23,416 nt of DNA from Fibrobacter sp. UBA4373 (GTDB taxonomy: Bacteria > Fibrobacterota > Fibrobacteria > Fibrobacterales > Fibrobacteraceae). A model generated the notes under the pieces. It ran no database searches and was not told the origin of the DNA. It saw only the letters and a list, made by a program, of their open reading frames with translations. The position numbers were made by a program, and so were the translations under genes. This document shows positions 22,802-23,416 of this stretch, piece after piece. Location of the stretch: assembly GCA_002390045.1 (NCBI GenBank), contig DGSB01000065.1, forward strand, positions 1 to 23,416, written 5' to 3'. Every line of letters begins with the position of its first letter. Positions within the stretch are counted from its first letter, which is position 1.

Positions 22802-23416
22802 TTACTTGGCTTCTTCTTCCTGCTTGATGCCGACGAGCAAATCTTCAGCGAGTTCAATGCGGAGTTCTTCGCGGAGAGCCACAGAGCGACCGGACTGGCG
22901 GAAGTGGTCCTTCAAGGACTTTGCGTCAACGCCGTAAGCCTTGGCGATTTCTTCGATGCGAGCATCGACAGCAGCCTGAGTCGGTTTGAGCTTTTCAGCA
23001 TTAGCGACGAATTCGAGAATGCGGTGCTTCTTGATTTCGCGGATTGCTTCCGGTTCGAGAGTCTTGAGCTGTTCTTCAGTCGGTTCGATATCTTCGTTCG
23101 TGCCAGCGTTGCGCTTCAGCGTGTACTTGATGAGGTCAACGACACGAGCGTGCGGAACGTCGAACGGGTTTGCTTCGATAAGCTTGTCGATAGCTTCGTT
23201 CACAGCCTTGTTCTTGAGAGCGTTCTTCTTGTTGTTGAGAAGGCTCGTCTGGAGATTATCCTTCAATTCGGCTTCATCCTTCACGCCAACTTTCTTGAAG
23301 AATTCTTCGTCCATCTTCGGGGCGCGGATCTCACGAACATCCGTGATTTCCACCTTGAAGTCCGCCGTCTTGCCGCGATACTGTTCGTCCTTGTGATCCT
23401 GCGGATACACAAAGTG
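22802..23416 (-). CDS. tig: Trigger factor, C-terminal part (gene continues past the window edge)
   Basis: The frame is open to the last base (HFVYPQDHKDEQYRGKTADFKV), so the start lies beyond the window. What is visible is the end of the PPIase domain (FKVEITDVREIRAPKMDEEFFKKVG) and the helical C-terminal chaperone domain, with IPxxxV-like PFDVPHARVVDLI. About 204 residues of a protein usually near 430 are present; the ribosome-binding N-terminal domain is not seen. Trigger factor binds nascent chains at the ribosome exit. The order tig-clpP-clpX-lon is widely conserved and supports the call. Confidence 0.93.
   Translation of the reverse strand, partial: HFVYPQDHKDEQYRGKTADFKVEITDVREIRAPKMDEEFFKKVGVKDEAELKDNLQTSLLNNKKNALKNKAVNEAIDKLIEANPFDVPHARVVDLIKYTLKRNAGTNEDIEPTEEQLKTLEPEAIREIKKHRILEFVANAEKLKPTQAAVDARIEEIAKAYGVDAKSLKDHFRQSGRSVALREELRIELAEDLLVGIKQEEEAK

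Overview
The window looks like a chromosome segment from a Fibrobacterota bacterium, probably Fibrobacter or its close relative Hallerella. This is inferred from gene types and not from a database match. The clues are a TIGR02147-type regulator overlapping a DUF2341/LamG lipoprotein, lipoproteins with serine-rich linkers after the lipobox, a C-terminal YPNP sorting-type domain on a very large secreted protein, and a diderm lipoprotein set. Base composition is near 50% G+C by eye. I see no tRNA, rRNA, insertion sequence, CRISPR array or phage gene.

Layout, left to right. (1) The 3' part of a plus-strand radical SAM gene (B12-binding type likely) ends at 1025 and faces argD across a bidirectional terminator. 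(2) argB and argD, arginine biosynthesis, lie on the minus strand and overlap by 20 bases. (3) A divergent plus-strand gene encodes a small ferredoxin, with a promoter-like box and a hairpin in its leader, and ends at a bidirectional terminator. (4) A minus-strand pair follows: an XRE-like TIGR02147 regulator overlapping by 14 bases a surface lipoprotein with DUF2341 and LamG-like domains. (5) A nine-gene minus-strand run (17642 down to 6117) has gaps of 19 bases or less, or overlaps: purA, a Crp/Fnr regulator, a membrane-anchored PASTA protein, a TPR lipoprotein, a LolB/DUF4292-like lipoprotein, a giant secreted M6-like protein with a destroyed zinc site, a formylglycine-enzyme-like lipoprotein without cysteines in its domain, a TrmA/RumA-like uracil-5 RNA methyltransferase and a nitroreductase. 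(6) After a strong terminator comes the minus-strand proteostasis cluster tig (partial), clpP, clpX, lon, yggS.

How they work together. tig-clpP-clpX-lon is a well-known folding and degradation set; yggS (PLP homeostasis) is its last gene. The most unusual part is the middle of the nine-gene run, where five consecutive genes (PASTA, TPR, LolB-like, pseudo-M6, FGE-like) all carry export or membrane signals and two have enzyme folds whose catalytic residues are gone. I propose, as inference, an envelope or surface assembly built from inactive enzyme folds, expressed together with purA and a cAMP-type regulator. This is the best candidate here for an undescribed system. Several starts were reset from Shine-Dalgarno evidence (LamG lipoprotein, giant secreted protein), and two genes (lon, LolB-like) appear to use TTG.
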